This document shows positions 10,334 to 18,775 of a stretch of DNA of 64,000 nt, one piece after another (within the stretch, counting starts at the first letter, position 1; each line of letters opens with the position of its first letter). The stretch is from contig NZ_CP142208.1 of assembly GCF_036865545.1 (NCBI RefSeq), positions 2,790,001 to 2,854,000 of the forward strand, written 5' to 3'. The notes beneath the pieces were generated by a model, which saw only the letters and a program-made list of their open reading frames with translations, was not told the origin of the DNA and did no database searches. Made by a program: the position numbers and the translations under genes. The DNA is from Erwinia sp. E_sp_B01_1 (GTDB taxonomy: Bacteria > Pseudomonadota > Gammaproteobacteria > Enterobacterales > Enterobacteriaceae).

Positions 10334-11746
10334 ATGGACAGTGAGTTTTCGGCACAGCTATGGCAACAACTCTGGCAGGCGCTTCGCGGCACCGCTTCGC
10401 CCCTTCCTGAGGTCAGGTTCAGCGGCGAGGGGCGTTTCTGTTCATGCTATCCGGTAACGGAACTTGCCAGCGGCAGCATGGTGCTGGCGATGCAGGCCGT
10501 GGCGGATCTGGTGGGCAATGCGCAACCGCCTGAAGTGGATTGTCGCCTGGCTTCTCGCTGGTTCCGGCAAAGCTTTCAGCCGCTCAACCGTGAAGCGCCA
10601 GCCCTCTGGGATCCTTTCGCCGGTGATTATCCGACCGCAGACGGCTGGATCCGCCTGCATACCAACGCCCCTCATCACCGCGCCGCTATGGAAAGTGTCC
10701 TCGGGCAACACAGGGATCGTGCCAGCCTGGCTCAGGCCGTGAAACAGTGGCGTAAAACGGCGCTGGAAGAGGCGGTGATAGCCGCGCAGGGTTGTGCAGC
10801 AGAGATGCGCAGCGTGGAAGAGTGGCTTCAGCATCCTCAGGGACAGTCCGTAAGGCAGGAGGCGCTGATAGATCAGAGCCGGCAACCGGAAGCTTCAGCC
10901 CCACTCTGGCGTTTATTCCCGGCCCGCCCCTTACAGGGCGTCCGCGTGCTGGATTTGACCCGCATCATTGCCGGTCCTGTTGCGACTCGTTTTCTGGCGG
11001 GTCTTGGCGCTGAAGTGTTGCGAATTGATCCTCCGGGCTGGCAGGAGCCAACCCTGGAAGAAGAAGTGACCCTGGGGAAACGCTGCGCCAGGCTGGATCT
11101 GAAAACGGCCGATGGCCGGCAGGTGTTTGAAAAACTGCTGGCAGAGGCGGATGTGCTGGTGCATGGCTACCGGGCCGATGCCCTGAACAATCTGGGCTAT
11201 GACAGCGAAACGCGGCAAAAGATCGCGCCTGGTCTGGTGGATGTCAGCCTCAACGCCTGGGGATGGAGCGGCCCGTGGCGCAACCGTCGCGGCTTTGACA
11301 GCCTGGTTCAGATGGGCTGCGGAATTGCTGACAGCGGCCAGAAGTGGCAATCCAGCGACGCGCCCCTGCCGCTTCCCGTTCAGGCGCTTGACCACGCTAC
11401 TGGCTACCTGATGGCCGCTGCGGTGATTGAAGGTCTGCGTCAGCGGCTGCTGCACAACACCGGTTTCACAGCCCGCCTCTCACTGGCAAGAACGGCCCTG
11501 CTGTTGACTGATAATCCCCTGCCCGCTACAGCACAGCCTCAGGAACCCGATACGGAGCTTCCTGAGACAAAGCAGCCACATGGGCCCGACCAGGATTTAC
11601 CGCACGATCATAATGTAGAAACAGAGATCACCGCATGGGGAATTGGCTATCGCCTGCGCTCACCGCTGTGGTTGCCCGGCACGCCGCTGGTGTGGTCACG
11701 CCCGGCTTCTCCGCTGGGGTCAGCACAGCCCTGCTGGCGCAACTGA
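10334..11746 (+). CDS. CaiB/BaiF family III CoA-transferase
   Basis: A 470-residue protein whose second half (from about residue 196, LQGVRVLDLTRIIAGP) is a recognisable family III CoA-transferase. The likely catalytic aspartate is Asp353 in ALDHATG, at the position of Asp169 of formyl-CoA transferase. The first about 190 residues contain a segment (DGWIRLHTNAPHHR) that resembles the C-terminal part of this family, so the order of parts looks permuted or the protein is two-lobed. The last about 60 residues are rich in Pro/Gln/Glu. A GGGAGAG ribosome-binding site precedes ATG 10334. The acyl substrate is unknown. Confidence 0.82.
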   Translation: MDSEFSAQLWQQLWQALRGTASPLPEVRFSGEGRFCSCYPVTELASGSMVLAMQAVADLVGNAQPPEVDCRLASRWFRQSFQPLNREAPALWDPFAGDYPTADGWIRLHTNAPHHRAAMESVLGQHRDRASLAQAVKQWRKTALEEAVIAAQGCAAEMRSVEEWLQHPQGQSVRQEALIDQSRQPEASAPLWRLFPARPLQGVRVLDLTRIIAGPVATRFLAGLGAEVLRIDPPGWQEPTLEEEVTLGKRCARLDLKTADGRQVFEKLLAEADVLVHGYRADALNNLGYDSETRQKIAPGLVDVSLNAWGWSGPWRNRRGFDSLVQMGCGIADSGQKWQSSDAPLPLPVQALDHATGYLMAAAVIEGLRQRLLHNTGFTARLSLARTALLLTDNPLPATAQPQEPDTELPETKQPHGPDQDLPHDHNVETEITAWGIGYRLRSPLWLPGTPLVWSRPASPLGSAQPCWRN

Positions 11747-11758
11747 CAGGCCATAAAA

Positions 11759-11792
11759 AGCCCTCCCGGCGGCTGACCGCAACAGGAGGGCT
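11759..11792 (-). terminator. Intrinsic terminator of the ghrA-ycdX-ycdY operon
   Basis: AGCCCTCC and GGAGGGCT pair as an 8-bp stem. Read on the minus strand it is followed by a run of five T, placing it about 65 bases after the ycdY stop. It also separates ycdY from the convergent CoA-transferase gene. Confidence 0.8.
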
Positions 11793-11855
11793 GTAAAGGC
11801 GAAAACCTCAGGAAAGAACCCCCCGGCAAGCGGAGACGGTTGCCCCGTCAGGAAA

Positions 11856-12410
11856 TCAGACTTCCCCTTCTTCTTCCAGCTCGTCACGCATGGCCTGAAT
11901 CGCTTCGCGGCTTAACGCCGCCAGCGTGCGATAAAAGGCTGTAGTGGCATGTGCCTCAACCTTGCCCAGGAACTGACCGCACCAGGGTAATAAATAGTCG
12001 TCGAACAGCGTAACCTGCGCCTGCAATTCGTCTTCGGCAGACTGATCTTCCAGCCAGGAAGCGGCCAGCAGCAGCGCGCCTATATGATCCGCCGGGGAAT
12101 CACTTAACGGCATTCCACGGCTTTGCAGAAACGCCCTGACTTCGTTCTCCTGCGGGCCGTTTTCCCAGTGCGAGCCGTAAGGCGGAACTTTACATTCGCT
12201 GCCCACGAACAGGGCGTTGTAGTCTGCCGCCAACGACTGAGGCTCACTGTGTTGCTGCAAGCGGGTCAGTAACTCATCCTGCTCCAGCGGCCAGTGCTGT
12301 TGCAGTTTGCCCTCGCGCAGCAGAGTAAACAGCGGCACCAGCAGCGGATCCTGCGGCTGACGATTGTACAGCGAGCCGAGAATGCGGCAGATGATGGAAA
12401 ATTCATTCAT
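11856..12410 (-). CDS. ycdY: TorD/DmsD-family chaperone YcdY
   Basis: A 184-residue all-helical protein of the TorD family, the same length as E. coli YcdY and colinear with it from MNEFSI to the acidic C-terminus. E. coli YcdY is reported to help activate the YcdX phosphatase encoded just upstream, by assisting metal insertion. The segments YNALFVG and PADHIG are conserved. It is the last gene of the ghrA-ycdX-ycdY operon, with 36 bases after ycdX, and ends before the terminator at 11759-11792. Confidence 0.93.
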   Translation of the reverse strand: MNEFSIICRILGSLYNRQPQDPLLVPLFTLLREGKLQQHWPLEQDELLTRLQQHSEPQSLAADYNALFVGSECKVPPYGSHWENGPQENEVRAFLQSRGMPLSDSPADHIGALLLAASWLEDQSAEDELQAQVTLFDDYLLPWCGQFLGKVEAHATTAFYRTLAALSREAIQAMRDELEEEGEV

Positions 12411-12446
12411 GACGATCGGTCCATTCAGAGGTTAAGCGTGACAGGG

Positions 12447-13184
12447 TCACATATCAGCAAATTCAGCAATGTGTTTACCGGTGCGCAGCGCCAGGAAATC
12501 CAGCAGGCGACGCGGCGTGACATTTAATACGCGATCTTCAGGAAAATCCACTTCCTTCATGATCCGCAGGCAATGTTCAAAATTTCCCAGGGTAAAAGCA
12601 GTGTGGGAATCTGACCCACAGGAGATCCACCCGCCTGCATCCCGCACGGCAGCAACAATGGCGCGGCAGTTAGGCTCACTCCCCGGCCGGGAAGTGGTGA
12701 AAGAGGAGTTATTCAGCTCCAGCGCCACGTTATATTTTGCCGCTGCTTCGGCAATCGCTGTGATATCTACCGGGTATTTCGGGTTGCCGGGATGGCTGAT
12801 GATATGCACATTGCCGCTGGCCATCGCCGCAATCATCGCCTCGGTATGGGTCGCCTTGTCACGCGGGGCGAAAACCGGTTCATGGAAGCCGGCCACCACA
12901 ATGTCCATCGAGTCCATCATCGGCCCGGTACAGTCAATGTCGCCGTCGGTGTTTTTGATATTGGCTTCTATGCCTCGCAGAATGCCCACGCCTTCCACCA
13001 CTCGCGGCCAGACTTTCATATTCACAAAATGCCAGTAATGCGGCGCGTCGGCCATATCGGGGCCGTGGTCGGTGATTGCCAGCAGTCTGACGCCGCAGGT
13101 CTGAGCCTGCTGAACATAATCACGCAGCGTGCTGTAGGCGTGCGTGCTGGCAACGGTATGCATATGAAGGTCGACGGGGTACAT
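12447..13184 (-). CDS. ycdX: PHP-domain phosphatase YcdX
   Basis: A 245-residue PHP-fold hydrolase with a trinuclear metal site. The metal ligands are visible in order: HMH near the N-terminus (residues 7-9), TDHG, a Glu in GIEANI, the SHPGNP histidine and the terminal SDSH. Length and sequence match E. coli YcdX, a zinc-dependent phosphatase linked to swarming. It sits between ghrA (44 bases upstream) and its chaperone gene ycdY. Confidence 0.95.
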   Translation of the reverse strand: MYPVDLHMHTVASTHAYSTLRDYVQQAQTCGVRLLAITDHGPDMADAPHYWHFVNMKVWPRVVEGVGILRGIEANIKNTDGDIDCTGPMMDSMDIVVAGFHEPVFAPRDKATHTEAMIAAMASGNVHIISHPGNPKYPVDITAIAEAAAKYNVALELNNSSFTTSRPGSEPNCRAIVAAVRDAGGWISCGSDSHTAFTLGNFEHCLRIMKEVDFPEDRVLNVTPRRLLDFLALRTGKHIAEFADM

Positions 13185-13228
13185 AAATTCCTCCTGAAGG
13201 CTTAGGGCAAGAATAGCATTGAACGGAC

Positions 13229-14170
13229 TTAATAGCCGCGCGTCACATCCACCAGACCGGCAGGCATCTCACCCGCTTCCCGCAGTGCGATCGATTTGGC
13301 GATATAGTCCATAGCTTCCTCTGGCAAGGTTACAGCGGCATTATGCGGCGTAATGGCGATGTCCGGATGCGACCAGAAAGCGTGGCTGCTCTCCAGCGGT
13401 TCTTTAACAAACACATCCAGCGCGGCAGCTTTGATCTCACCGGCTTCCAGGGCGGCCAGCAGATCGTCTTCGACCAGATGCGCCCCACGGGCCAGATTCA
13501 GCAGGAAAGCCTGAGGCTTGAGCTGGCTGAGCAACGCACGATTAAGGATACCTTCAGTCTGCGGCGTGTTAGGTAACAGGTTGATCAGGACCTGGCTACC
13601 CGCAAGGAATTCGCCGAGCTGGTCTGCACCATGAAAACTGGTGACGCCAGGCAGATTTTTCGGCGAGCGGCTCCAGCAACGAACCGGGAATCCCCAGGCT
13701 TTCAGACTTTCTGCGACGCTGCTGCCAAGGACGCCAGCGCCGAGAATGCCAATGCTGAAGTCAGCGCGGGAGTAGTTGGGCAGATGTTTCCACTCTGAGC
13801 GGGTTTTCTGCTGCTGATATTCATTAAAACGGCGGAACCAGCCTAGTACATGATATACGGCGTATTCCTGCATCTGGCGGCCCATACCGGTGTCTTCCAG
13901 ACGGAACAGCGGAACGCCACGGGCCAGCATTTCCGGGTGTTCGCGTAGCTGGCCAAGAATATCATCCACTCCGGCCCCGAGAGCAAACACGCCTTTCAAC
14001 TCTTTGCGCCCCTGCAACATTTCAACAGGCGGTTGGCGAACCAATGCATAATCGGCGTGCGCATCGTCACCGGTTGTCCACTGACGAATACGCGCCTGCG
14101 GCAGACGCTGCTGTAACCCGTTGATCCACTTCTGTGAATTAAATGAGGGGTGATAAAAAATGATATCCAC
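13229..14170 (-). CDS. ghrA: Glyoxylate/hydroxypyruvate reductase A
   Basis: A 313-residue D-2-hydroxyacid dehydrogenase that reduces glyoxylate and hydroxypyruvate with NADPH. The nucleotide-binding [12 protein letters not shown] motif is at about 140-150, and the catalytic Arg (NLARGAHL), Glu (KEPLESS) and His (TPHNAA) follow. It is the same length as E. coli GhrA and in the same gene order with ycdX and ycdY. It is the first gene of the operon, with a short Shine-Dalgarno (GGAG) before ATG 14170. Confidence 0.95.
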   Translation of the reverse strand: MDIIFYHPSFNSQKWINGLQQRLPQARIRQWTTGDDAHADYALVRQPPVEMLQGRKELKGVFALGAGVDDILGQLREHPEMLARGVPLFRLEDTGMGRQMQEYAVYHVLGWFRRFNEYQQQKTRSEWKHLPNYSRADFSIGILGAGVLGSSVAESLKAWGFPVRCWSRSPKNLPGVTSFHGADQLGEFLAGSQVLINLLPNTPQTEGILNRALLSQLKPQAFLLNLARGAHLVEDDLLAALEAGEIKAAALDVFVKEPLESSHAFWSHPDIAITPHNAAVTLPEEAMDYIAKSIALREAGEMPAGLVDVTRGY

Positions 14171-14262
14171 GTTGGTTCTCCTGTTTTTTATTCAGGCTCG
14201 GGGAAAAAGGGGATTCTGGCAAGCAAAAGTTGATGGGACACTCATAGTATCCCAGGAAATTA

Positions 14263-15720
14263 TTAGCGTGCGTGGATGAGTTTGCGTAGCAGCGGCATTA
14301 GCATCAGCAGGATCAGCCCTACTGCCGCACTGCCCCATCCCAGCATGTTGAAGATGTGGCTGTAGCCCGGATTGGTCAGTGCCGGGGTGCTGCCGCTGTT
14401 TTCCGGCATCAGGCCGGAGACATACCCCGCCAGCACCGAAGCCACACCCGTTACCATCATCCAGCAGCCCATCATTACGCCCTGATAGCGTACCGGAGCC
14501 AGTTTTCCAATCATCGCGTAGCCAATCGGCGAGATCAGCAGTTCACCCAGGCTTTGCAGGATGTAGCTGATAACAATCCATTTAAACGCCACCATGCCAT
14601 CGCCACCTGCCAGCATGATGCCCAGCGGCAGTACCAGCATTCCCAGTCCGATCAGGAATAATGAGCAGGCAAACTGCAGAGGAATATCGATGCGCCAGCC
14701 GCGCTCGCGCATATTGCGGAAGCCCAGAGCCAGCAGCGGCCCGCCGAAGACAATCACCAGCGTATTGATGTTCTGCACCCACTGTGGAGCGACATGAATG
14801 CCCCAGACATTGAGGTTTATATTGTGCTCGGTGAAGAGCATCAGCCCCATAGGCGCGAGTTGGTAGAGGGTCCAGAACACCAGCGATCCCAGTGCAAGCA
14901 GCAGATAAGCCGCCATTTTGCGTTGTTCTTCACGCGGCCTGTGGCGCAGCGTGGCGATTGCCAGCAGCAGGAAAATCAGTGCCCCCAGGCCGATCACGAA
15001 GGATCCGGTGAAGTCCGCATGCGTCAGCATAAGGCGGATCAAGGGCACCAGAACCACCAGCACACAGAGGCCGATAACCATTCTCAGACGAAATTGTGCT
15101 TTGCTGACGTGAAGCAGCGGCGTGTCTATGTCGGCGAGGATCTTCCAGCGCAGCAGAGAGATGACGATGGCCACGGCATTGCCCAGGGTAGCGAACAGGA
15201 ACAGGGATTTGTAGTGTTCGGTGAGCTGGAAATAGCCCGCGCCGGTAAAGCCGATAAAGAAGCCAAGGTTCATTCCGGCGTAGTTCCACAGGAATGCGCT
15301 TTCACGGCGGTTATCATCCGGGGCAAAGCGTTGGGTGAGCATCATGTTGATGCAGGTGACGTTGAGCCCGCTGCCGGTGAGGAACATTGCCAGGCCCCAG
15401 TAGAGGCCTTCGGCGCTCTGGCCGGAGAGTACCCAGCAGCCCATGACCTGGAGCACCATGCCCAGTACAAAGAGGTTGCGGTTACTGAGGTAGCGTCCGC
15501 CAAGGTAGCCCCCAAACAGGTGCAGGCCATAGTTAAATGCGCCGAATACGCCCATCATGGCATTAGCCTGCCCTTCACTGAATCCCAGGCGTTTAGTCGC
15601 ATAAAGGACCAGGGTGGAGTAGAGGACGGCGAAACCGAGGGTAGCGAAAATTTGGATAAAGAACAGTGCGCTGGTACCGGAGGATGAACCGGTTGCCGGT
15701 TGTTGTGCTGAAGTGTTCAC
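14263..15720 (-). CDS. POT/PTR2-like MFS peptide transporter lacking the ExxER motif
   Basis: A 485-residue membrane protein with 14 or so hydrophobic segments and the overall pattern of proton-dependent oligopeptide transporters (the helix pair MFLTGSGLNVTCINMM and the SLGELLISPIGYAMI segment near helix 10). It differs from DtpA-D in helix 1: the conserved E-x-x-E-R is replaced by Q-x-x-A-T in FIQIFATLGF. That motif couples proton and peptide movement, so this member may use a different substrate or coupling. It is transcribed alone, 92 bases upstream of ghrA. The family is clear; the substrate is not. Confidence 0.82.
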   Translation of the reverse strand: MNTSAQQPATGSSSGTSALFFIQIFATLGFAVLYSTLVLYATKRLGFSEGQANAMMGVFGAFNYGLHLFGGYLGGRYLSNRNLFVLGMVLQVMGCWVLSGQSAEGLYWGLAMFLTGSGLNVTCINMMLTQRFAPDDNRRESAFLWNYAGMNLGFFIGFTGAGYFQLTEHYKSLFLFATLGNAVAIVISLLRWKILADIDTPLLHVSKAQFRLRMVIGLCVLVVLVPLIRLMLTHADFTGSFVIGLGALIFLLLAIATLRHRPREEQRKMAAYLLLALGSLVFWTLYQLAPMGLMLFTEHNINLNVWGIHVAPQWVQNINTLVIVFGGPLLALGFRNMRERGWRIDIPLQFACSLFLIGLGMLVLPLGIMLAGGDGMVAFKWIVISYILQSLGELLISPIGYAMIGKLAPVRYQGVMMGCWMMVTGVASVLAGYVSGLMPENSGSTPALTNPGYSHIFNMLGWGSAAVGLILLMLMPLLRKLIHAR

Positions 15721-15887
15721 ATCGGGTTCCGTGATTTTTTTGCCATATTAAGCGCATTATTATGCACGTTAAGCGGATAATTTCCCGTTTGCTGATGCAT
15801 TTGGCCGGCGTTAGCGTCGCTTTTGGCGATTTAAGCAACAATTTGCTGTAAAACTGGCTAAACGAGCAGAAAAGTAGAGAAAGGTTG

Positions 15888-15916
15888 TTGACCGCAGCAC
15901 TGGTTTTGCCTACATT
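15888..15916 (+). promoter_or_regulatory. Promoter of the first tRNA-Ser gene
   Basis: TTGACC (15888-15893) and TACATT (15911-15916) are separated by 17 bases. They are followed by a GC-rich discriminator (GCCGCCG), as expected for a stringently controlled stable-RNA promoter. The tRNA begins about 35 bases later. Confidence 0.75.
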
Positions 15917-15950
15917 AGCCGCCGTCAGCAACCTGGTTGCGACGCAATAC

Positions 15951-16038
15951 GGTGAGGTGTCCGAGTGGCTGAAGGAGCACGCCTGGAAAGTGTGTATACG
16001 GCAACGTATCGAGGGTTCGAACCCCTCTCTCACCGCCA
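15951..16038 (+). tRNA. serX: tRNA-Ser (GGA), copy 1
   Basis: An 88-base class II tRNA. The acceptor stem GGTGAGG pairs with TCTCACC (one G-T), the anticodon loop reads CTGGAAA with anticodon GGA, a long variable arm follows, the T arm contains GGTTCGA, and the CCA is encoded. It closely matches E. coli serW/serX, and serX lies near ghrA-ycdXY in E. coli too. It is identical to the copy at 18688-18775. A tandem repeat containing its 3' end starts directly after it. Confidence 0.97.
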
Positions 16039-16444
16039 TATTTAAAGAGAAAGTCTGAGCGAAAGTTCAGACTTTTTTTTGCATGTACCTCAGGAGAGAG
16101 GGGTGAGAAGCCTCGACAGGGTTCGACAAAACGGCAGGATAGCCGTTTTGCACAGCTCTGCTGCCCAAAGGGCGAGGCACATGGACGTGCCTCGTGATCC
16201 CCCTCTCTCACCGCCATATTTAAAGAGAAAGTCTGAGCGAAAGTTCAGACTTTTTTTTTGCATGTACCTTAGGAGAGAGGGGTGAGAAGCCTCGACAGGG
16301 TTCGACAAAACGGCAGGATAGCCGTTTTGCACAGCTCTGCTGCCCAAAGGGCGAGGCACATGGACGTGCCTCGTGATCCCCCTCTCTCACCGCCATATTT
16401 AAAGAGAAAGTCTGAGCGAAAGTTCAGACTTTTTTTTGCATGTA
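16039..16444 (+). repeat. rtT-like tandem repeat array derived from the tRNA-Ser 3' end (two full units and a partial)
   Basis: The tRNA CCA at 16036-16038 recurs at 16214-16216 and 16393-16395, giving units of 178 and 179 bases. Each unit starts with a strong terminator (AAGTCTGA/TCAGACTT plus 7-9 T; 16051-16080, 16229-16259, 16408-16437) and ends with the last 17 bases of the tRNA (CCCCTCTCTCACCGCCA). The third unit stops after its terminator. Inside are perfect hairpins (CAAAACGGC/GCCGTTTTG; CGAGGCAC/GTGCCTCG). The organisation and the 178-base period mirror the rtT repeats after E. coli tyrT, but here on a serine tRNA. Confidence 0.9.
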
Positions 16445-16710
16445 ATTTGGGGATAAGCTGTCTGCAGGATCTGGTGTCTGGTCAGGGAGAGTGAGCTGCT
16501 GGCTGAAAAAACCATTGCCTGTGCAGGCAGTGGTAAGGTCAGGGAGAGTGGGTTGAACACAAAGACGCAAAAAGCGTCGTCCGTGACGGCTCGGCCCGGC
16601 ACCTCCATGTGCCGGGACGCTTTGCTTATCAACCCACCCTCCCCGCCCCGAAGCTTCAGTTTTGTCTGGAAATTACGGGGTACTTCAAAACCAATCGACT
16701 GCTACTACAA

Positions 16711-16766
16711 TGCAGTAATGCAGTAATGCAGTAATGCAGTAATGCAGTAATGCAGTAATGCAGTAA
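16711..16766. repeat. Seven perfect tandem copies of the octamer TGCAGTAA
   Basis: The 8-base unit TGCAGTAA repeats exactly seven times (56 bases) and is then followed by TGAT. It lies downstream of phoA, outside any supported gene. A perfect short tandem repeat of this kind is prone to slipped-strand length change and would make a strain-typing locus. Confidence 0.95.
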
Positions 16767-16842
16767 TGATGAGATTGTGCACGAATTCCAGTTTTGACCT
16801 GTGCGACCACCAAACCAAACAACGACACTGAAGATGACGGGT

Positions 16843-16946
16843 GGCGCCAGGGGGCCTGTTAGCCGGGTCTCAGCCACATGGACGTGGCTGCGAAGTCTCC
16901 AGGGAGGATTCACGACGTCCCGGATAACAGGCCCCCTGGTGACGCC
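16843..16946. repeat. Long inverted-repeat element with inner hairpin
   Basis: The arms 16843-16867 and 16919-16946 are nearly complementary; the core CCAGGGGGCCTGTTA and its complement is perfect. The interior holds a perfect 7-bp hairpin CAGCCAC-ATGGAC-GTGGCTG at 16871-16890. The ATGGAC loop is the same as in the hairpin of the tRNA-derived repeats. It may be an extragenic palindromic element or the phoA transcript end. Confidence 0.75.
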
Positions 16947-17041
16947 TTGCCACCAGACCAGGTTGTGACCTTAAGCTTTGCCAGCACGCTCTCAGGTGGC
17001 ACCTTATAACCAAACCCGGTGTTGACCTTAAGCAAGCAACG

Positions 17042-18448
17042 TTACTGGATTTCCATCGCTGATTTCAGGGTATAGAACAGGTCGGTCTGATCGGTCAGCC
17101 CTACTACGTTTGCAGCATGCGGGCCGTAGGCGGCAATACGCAGTTGCGTGCCCGTGTGTCCCTGAGAATCCTCTTCTGAGTTGCCGTAGCTGATGGTCAT
17201 CAGGCCGCCCTCCCGGGTGTTCAGCGTCTGCGTCAGGCCCGGTGCTTTGCTGTCGTTGGCGATAATCTGGCTGGCGTGCGCATGATCCGCCGTCACTATG
17301 ACCAGCGTGTTACCCTCTTTACGGGCAAACTCCAGCGCTTTCTGCACCGCTTCATCCAGGTCGACAGTTTCGCCAATCTGGCCGCAAGGGTTGGCAGCAT
17401 GATCCTGCTTATCTATTGAGGCGCCTTCAACCTGCAGGAAGAAGCCGTTTTGATTTTTGCTGAGCAGATCGATCGCTTTTTCCGTCATCTGTGCCAGCGT
17501 TGGCGTGGAAGCCGGACGCTCAGCATTGACTTCACAGCTTACCGGCTTGCCCTCCAGGTTACCGTGATACGTTGCTTTCGGCCCTTTCCAGCGCACCGGC
17601 ATATTCCCCTGGGCAAACAGCCCCAGCACCGGTTTGTCCTGGCTGGCTTCGGTAACAGCGTTCATGCCAGAGAGATCGGAAACCCACTGATAGCCACGCA
17701 GTTTTGCCTGCTCCTCAAGCGTTTTCCCCTGCCACTCGCCCGCTTTTGCGGTTTCGCTGAAGGTTTTGCCGCCGCCGCCAAGGGTCACGTCTGCACGCGC
17801 ATTCAGCAATTGTTCTGCAATAGAACCTTTGCCTCCCTTCTCCAGCGCATTGGCCGCGCAAAGTTCGCTGGTTTTTTCCGGGCCATAACATTTACGTGAA
17901 GTGACATGGGCTATCTGCGCTGCCGGGGTGGCATCTTCGAGTTCGGCGGTGGAAACGTTGCCCGTGGCTTTGCCGGCAGCTTTAGCCATTTCCATGATGG
18001 AGGGGTGGTCCCTGCCGTTGACGTCCACACCAATGGCACCGTTATAGGATTTTACGCCGGTGCTCCATGCGGTGGCTGAGGCAGCAGAATCGGTGACGTA
18101 ATCAGGCTTATGGGTTTTCTTGTCCAGCGCATAGTGGGTGTACTGGCCGGTCAGCGGTAATGCATCAATTCCTTTGAAGAATCCGCCTGCGCCTTCTGCG
18201 TAGTTACGCGCAGCGGTAATTTCGGAATCGCCCATGCCATCACCAATCAGCAAAATGACGTTCTTTGCTTTATTGCTGTTGAGGGAAGCTTTCAACGCCT
18301 CGGTCTGATCCCCGCTCAGGCGACGTGCGCCGCCAGGCTCAGTGATATCACCCTGTGCGGCGCGGCTGTAAGCTGCGATATCAGCCCAGGCTGTGGATGA
18401 CATGACTGAGGCGATCAGAGAGAGGGTAAACAGACTTTTATATTTCAT
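17042..18448 (-). CDS. phoA: Alkaline phosphatase PhoA
   Basis: A 468-residue periplasmic alkaline phosphatase that releases phosphate from phosphomonoesters during phosphate starvation. It has a Sec signal peptide (about residues 1-22). The nucleophile Ser121 is in [12 protein letters not shown], metal ligands are in LIGDGMGDS (Asp70), and the later HAANP and TADHAHAS segments are present. It is nearly colinear with E. coli PhoA (471 residues), including the four disulfide cysteines' neighbourhoods. A Pho-box candidate lies at 18501-18518. The gene is oriented against the two tRNA-Ser genes that flank it; this placement is unlike E. coli, where phoA lies elsewhere. Confidence 0.97.
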   Translation of the reverse strand: MKYKSLFTLSLIASVMSSTAWADIAAYSRAAQGDITEPGGARRLSGDQTEALKASLNSNKAKNVILLIGDGMGDSEITAARNYAEGAGGFFKGIDALPLTGQYTHYALDKKTHKPDYVTDSAASATAWSTGVKSYNGAIGVDVNGRDHPSIMEMAKAAGKATGNVSTAELEDATPAAQIAHVTSRKCYGPEKTSELCAANALEKGGKGSIAEQLLNARADVTLGGGGKTFSETAKAGEWQGKTLEEQAKLRGYQWVSDLSGMNAVTEASQDKPVLGLFAQGNMPVRWKGPKATYHGNLEGKPVSCEVNAERPASTPTLAQMTEKAIDLLSKNQNGFFLQVEGASIDKQDHAANPCGQIGETVDLDEAVQKALEFARKEGNTLVIVTADHAHASQIIANDSKAPGLTQTLNTREGGLMTISYGNSEEDSQGHTGTQLRIAAYGPHAANVVGLTDQTDLFYTLKSAMEIQ

Positions 18449-18500
18449 TAACTCGACACTCCATGCGTAAGTTTTGCTAAAGATTTCAGGAAGCTAGTTT

Positions 18501-18518
18501 GCGACACATCCATGACAT
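18501..18518 (-). promoter_or_regulatory. Candidate Pho box upstream of phoA
   Basis: On the minus strand the sequence reads ATGTCATGGATGTGTCGC: two TGTC half-sites 11 bases apart, the spacing of PhoB repeats. It lies about 50 bases before the phoA start. One half-site departs from consensus (TGTCGC). Confidence 0.5.
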
Positions 18519-18617
18519 TTTTGTGTAGCCCTGATGTCACTCTTATGACAACCTGCACTCTGGCTTAAGCGACTCTCTTTTTGGCCTTAAGCTGATAAGA
18601 CAAAACGAAAATTTTGC

Positions 18618-18646
18618 TTGACCCATTCCCTCTGACTCCCTATAGT
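18618..18646 (+). promoter_or_regulatory. Promoter of the second tRNA-Ser gene
   Basis: TTGACC (18618-18623), a 17-base spacer and TATAGT (18641-18646), then a GC-rich discriminator (ACCGCCCCG). This is a stronger -10 than that of the first copy. The upstream sequences of the two copies share only a few bases before the tRNA, so each copy has an independent promoter. Confidence 0.8.
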
Positions 18647-18687
18647 ACCGCCCCGTCGCCCTACAGGGCGAAGCAGTAGAACAATAC

Positions 18688-18775
18688 GGTGAGGTGTCCG
18701 AGTGGCTGAAGGAGCACGCCTGGAAAGTGTGTATACGGCAACGTATCGAGGGTTCGAACCCCTCTCTCACCGCCA
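18688..18775 (+). tRNA. tRNA-Ser (GGA), copy 2
   Basis: Base-for-base identical to the copy at 15951-16038: class II, anticodon GGA, encoded CCA. The identity continues through the repeat that follows, so about 260 bases form a direct repeat flanking phoA. Confidence 0.97.

Larger units (their letters stand above)
16445..17041. other. Intergenic region rich in repeats and hairpins, no gene
   Basis: About 600 bases between the repeat array and the end of phoA. It holds a duplicated 14-mer (GGTCAGGGAGAGTG at 16480 and 16537), a 19-mer shared with 24630-24648, a hairpin near 16597-16620 (CCGGCAC/GTGCCGG), the octamer array at 16711-16766 and the long inverted repeat at 16843-16946. No open frame here is credible. 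Confidence 0.7.

Noticed and set aside
15593..16359. Minus-strand frames starting MAVREGFEPSIRCR or MAVREGDHEARP, also at 18543-18954
   Set aside because: They are the antisense of tRNA-Ser and of the tRNA-derived repeats; such frames are a known annotation artefact and lack ribosome-binding sites.
16711..16766. CRISPR-like array
   Set aside because: The units are 8 bases with no spacers; no cas gene is in the window.
16656..16913. Minus-strand frame with LLHYCITA-type repeats
   Set aside because: It is just the octamer array read in sequence; no start signal or homology, and it runs through the inverted repeat.
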